Shown in pieces: positions 3,668-5,804 of a stretch of 5,804 nt of DNA. Position 1 is the stretch's first letter; each line of letters begins with the position of its first letter. Source of the stretch: an uncultured Eubacteriales bacterium. Its GTDB lineage: Bacteria > Bacillota > Clostridia > Oscillospirales > CAG-272. The position numbers and the translations under genes were made by a program. The notes under the pieces were generated by a model, which ran no database searches, had not been told where the DNA came from, and was given only the letters and a program-made list of their open reading frames with translations. The stretch covers positions 1 through 5,804 of the forward strand of contig CAKSPL010000087.1 in the NCBI GenBank assembly GCA_934481325.1. Direction: 5' to 3'.

Positions 3668-5067
3668 AAATTGCTCTCTCCCTTTGACTTGGCAAAGACC
3701 TCGTCAATTGTACCGGTCATCAGAAATGCGGACTCAGGGAAAGCGTCACAATCCCCGGAAAGAATTGCTTCAAAACCGTCTATGGTCTTTTCTGTCGGCA
3801 CATAGGCACCCTTGATGCCGGTAAAGCCCTCCGCCACGTGGAAGGGCTGACTCATAAACCGCTGGATTCTGCGGGCGCGCCCTACCACCTGCTTATCCTC
3901 GGCGGAAAGCTCCTCCATTCCGAGAATAGCGATGATGTCCTGCAATTCCTGATAGCGTTGCAGAACCCGCTGAACTTCTTTTGCAGTGTGATAATGCCGC
4001 TCCCCCACCAGCTCCGGTGTGAGCATCCGAGAGGAGGATTCCAGCGGGGAAACCGCGGGGTAAATGCCAAGCTCCACAATGCTTCTGGACAGCACGGTGG
4101 TGGCGTCCAGATGCGAAAATGTGGTCGCGGGCGCGGGGTCGGTCAGGTCGTCCGCGGGGACGTAGACCGCCTGCACCGAGGTAATGGCACCGTGTGTGGT
4201 GGAAACGATACGCTCCTGCAATTTGCCCATTTCGGAGGCAAGCGTGGGCTGATAGCCGACGGCGGAGGGCATTCTGCCCAGCAGTGCCGAAACCTCCGCG
4301 CCCGCCTGCGTGAAACGGAAGATGTTATCGATAAAAAGAAGCACGTCTTTGTGTGAATGCTCGCGGAAATACTCCGCCATTGTCAGCCCCGCCAACGGTA
4401 CGCGGAGGCGCGCGCCTGCCGTTTCGTTCATCTGACCGAACACCAGCGCGGTTTTGTCCAGCACTCCGGACTGCGTCATTTCCTGCCAGAGATCGTTGCC
4501 CTCACGGGAGCGTTCTCCAACGCCGGCAAATACCGAATAGCCCTCGTGTTCAAACGCTACGTTGCGAATCAGCTCCATAATCAGCACGGTTTTGCCGACG
4601 CCCGCGCCCCCGAACAGCCCGATTTTTCCGCCGCGCGCGTAAGGGGTCATCAGATCGATGACCTTAATGCCGGTTTCCAAAACCGTATCCGAGGTTACAA
4701 TGTCGGTAAAATCCGGGGCGGAATGGTGAATAGGCCAGTATTCTTCTCCTTTGATTTCCCCCTTGCGGTCAATCGGTTCGCCCATCACATTGGTCATTCT
4801 GCCCAGCGTTCCGGTGCCTACGGGTACCGTAATCGGTGCCCCGGTGTCCACCGCCTCCATCCCGCGGGAAAGCCCGTCGGTGGGGTGCATAGAAATACAG
4901 CGCACCGCACCGTTTCCGAGATGCTGCAAAACCTCCAGGGTAAAGGTGGTTTCTCCTTTTTTTACGGTTACGGCGTGAAAAATATCCGGCACCTGCGTCG
5001 GGTCAAACCATACGTCCACCACGGAACCCGTGATGCGTACCAGAATCCCCTTATCTCCTTTCGCCAT
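3664..5067 (-). CDS. atpD: F1 ATP synthase beta subunit
   Basis: This is the catalytic subunit of the membrane ATP synthase, on the cytoplasmic F1 head. The 467 residues are full length. Visible parts are the N-terminal barrel (ILVRITGSVVDVWF), Walker A GGAGVGKT (153-160, Lys-159 and Thr-160 for phosphate and Mg), GERSREGNDL with catalytic Glu-185 and Arg-186, and Walker B LLFIDNIF with Asp-247. Further on are SALLGRMPSAVGYQPTL, VYVPADDLTDPAPATTF, adenine-pocket Tyr-336 in ELGIYPAV, and the gamma-contacting lever MEELSAED (384-391), the DELSEED equivalent. GQMNETAGARLRV differs slightly from the common GQMNEPPGAR. The start ATG 5067 lies 3 bases after the atpG stop, behind GGAAGGAGAGG (5076-5086) within atpG. 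It overlaps atpC by four bases. No active-site residue is missing. Confidence 0.98.
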   Translation of the reverse strand: MAKGDKGILVRITGSVVDVWFDPTQVPDIFHAVTVKKGETTFTLEVLQHLGNGAVRCISMHPTDGLSRGMEAVDTGAPITVPVGTGTLGRMTNVMGEPIDRKGEIKGEEYWPIHHSAPDFTDIVTSDTVLETGIKVIDLMTPYARGGKIGLFGGAGVGKTVLIMELIRNVAFEHEGYSVFAGVGERSREGNDLWQEMTQSGVLDKTALVFGQMNETAGARLRVPLAGLTMAEYFREHSHKDVLLFIDNIFRFTQAGAEVSALLGRMPSAVGYQPTLASEMGKLQERIVSTTHGAITSVQAVYVPADDLTDPAPATTFSHLDATTVLSRSIVELGIYPAVSPLESSSRMLTPELVGERHYHTAKEVQRVLQRYQELQDIIAILGMEELSAEDKQVVGRARRIQRFMSQPFHVAEGFTGIKGAYVPTEKTIDGFEAILSGDCDAFPESAFLMTGTIDEVFAKSKGESNL

Positions 5068-5070
5068 TGC

Positions 5071-5804
5071 CTATTCCTCTCCTTCCGTAAATGCACCCGC
5101 AGAGGTTTCGATTACTCCCGTGGTGACGGCACTTTGCCGTTTCCGGTTGATTTCATATTCCAGCTTTTGAGCGCACTCCTTTGCGTTGTCATATGCGGTG
5201 CGCATCGCGTTCAGCGTTGCCGCCTGTGCGGCAAGTGCCGCCTCCAGTGCCGCGCGGTAAAGCCGCCCCTCGGAAAGCTGTGTGAGCAACCGTTCCCGCA
5301 CCGTGGCGGAATCCGGAATCAGCAACAGCTCCCCGTCGCCCGTCCGGTCGCCCGTAACGGGTAACAGCGGGGTCAGCACGGGCGTTTGCGTCAGCGTATT
5401 GACAAAGCTCTGTCGGATCAGCATTACCCGATCCGCCGTGCCGTTTGCAAGGAGTGCCGTTGCCGCGCGGTAGAGCGGCATACATTCTTCCATAGTCGGC
5501 GTGTCGGAAAGCGGAAATACTCCGTCCGGCTTTCTCCCCTTTGCCTCAAAATACGCAACTGCTTTTTTGCCGCAGACGAACAGCAGGGCATCCGGCTCCG
5601 CCTCCAGCACCGAGCAGGCGAAGGTGTGCAATTCCGCGTTGTATGCGCCGCAAAGCCCGCGGTTGAAGCCGAGTACGATATATAGGCTCCTGCCCTCCGG
5701 CGTCGGAAGGTCGTGCTTTCCGTACAGCCCGCAAAGGCGTTCCAGCTTATGCAGATAATGCCGGTAGGAGATGAACTGCCGGTTGAGCTTTGCATATTTC
5801 GCGG
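5071..5804 (-). CDS. atpG: F1 ATP synthase gamma subunit (5' end outside window)
   Basis: Gamma is the central rotor shaft of F1. The window gives 243 residues to the TAG at 5073-5071. The N-terminal helix is missing except for its later part. Recognisable are LYIVLGFNRGLCGAYN (the family SDRGLCGGYN motif), LLFVCGKKAVAYFEAKG (usual 'vGrKg..f' strand), DRVMLIRQSFVNTLTQTPV with LLPV, and the C-terminal coiled-coil helix LNAMRTAYDNAKECAQKLEYEINRKRQSAVTT, which matches 'NA...L...yNr.RQ..IT'. The family's SDRG serine-aspartate is FNRG here, a mild change. The reading frame continues to the window edge. A TTG at 5631 is internal to the conserved domain and not the start. Tight spacing to atpD shows one operon. 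Confidence 0.95.
   Translation of the reverse strand, partial: AKYAKLNRQFISYRHYLHKLERLCGLYGKHDLPTPEGRSLYIVLGFNRGLCGAYNAELHTFACSVLEAEPDALLFVCGKKAVAYFEAKGRKPDGVFPLSDTPTMEECMPLYRAATALLANGTADRVMLIRQSFVNTLTQTPVLTPLLPVTGDRTGDGELLLIPDSATVRERLLTQLSEGRLYRAALEAALAAQAATLNAMRTAYDNAKECAQKLEYEINRKRQSAVTTGVIETSAGAFTEGEE

Noticed and set aside
3234..3707. Frameshifted continuation of atpC that would restore the C-terminal helices
   Set aside because: The other minus-strand frames downstream read only through the 31-bp repeats and show no epsilon-like helical sequence.
3838..5364. Long plus-strand open frames across atpD and atpG
   Set aside because: They are shadows of the strongly conserved minus-strand ATP synthase genes and have low-quality, Arg/His-rich translations.

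Overview
The window looks like a chromosome-mobile element junction from a Gram-positive anaerobe of the Clostridia type. Pointers are the consensus sigma-A promoters, the strong AAGGAGG ribosome sites, an Ogt of the 'SAQAVGGAVGHNP' form and the gene order atpG-atpD-atpC. Placement below class is a guess.

Left part (1-1713): the end of an integrated element. It holds the last 36 codons of a tyrosine recombinase (1-111). A small protein with two excisionase-like helix-turn-helix domains follows one base later (113-697). After a two-way terminator (700-739) comes an oppositely oriented, markedly AT-rich gene (1655 to 750) for a 301-residue protein with a C-terminal RNDTAHG motif of HEPN type. 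This is a candidate RNase toxin or anti-phage gene. The element abuts the 3' end of a complete tRNA-Ser(UGA) gene (1802 to 1714), the classical target of such integrases.

Middle part (1803-2255): chromosome-side non-coding DNA. It carries a second, truncated copy of the tRNA-Ser 5' half (1953-1993) and a near-consensus minus-strand promoter (2048-2076) that fires through the half copy toward the intact tRNA. A second strong promoter (2200-2228) faces right.

Right part (2256-5804): an ogt-type O6-alkylguanine-DNA alkyltransferase (2256-3164). Its two normal parts are separated by about 135 residues of repeat-rich low-complexity sequence, built from 39-bp and 21-bp in-frame repeats. Its 3' flank is an array of six degenerate repeats of about 31 bp with palindromic cores (3161-3346). 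A perfect hairpin terminator (3347-3372) is shared with the convergent F1 ATP synthase genes. These are atpC (short, no C-terminal helical domain), atpD (complete) and atpG (5' end cut by the window edge), read right to left as the tail of an atp operon.

The three ATP synthase genes work together: gamma is the rotor shaft, beta the catalytic subunit and epsilon the shaft-bound partner. ogt is an independent DNA-repair unit. The most notable items are the HEPN-like cargo gene between integrase and tRNA, the half tRNA behind a strong promoter, and the repeat expansions in and after ogt.
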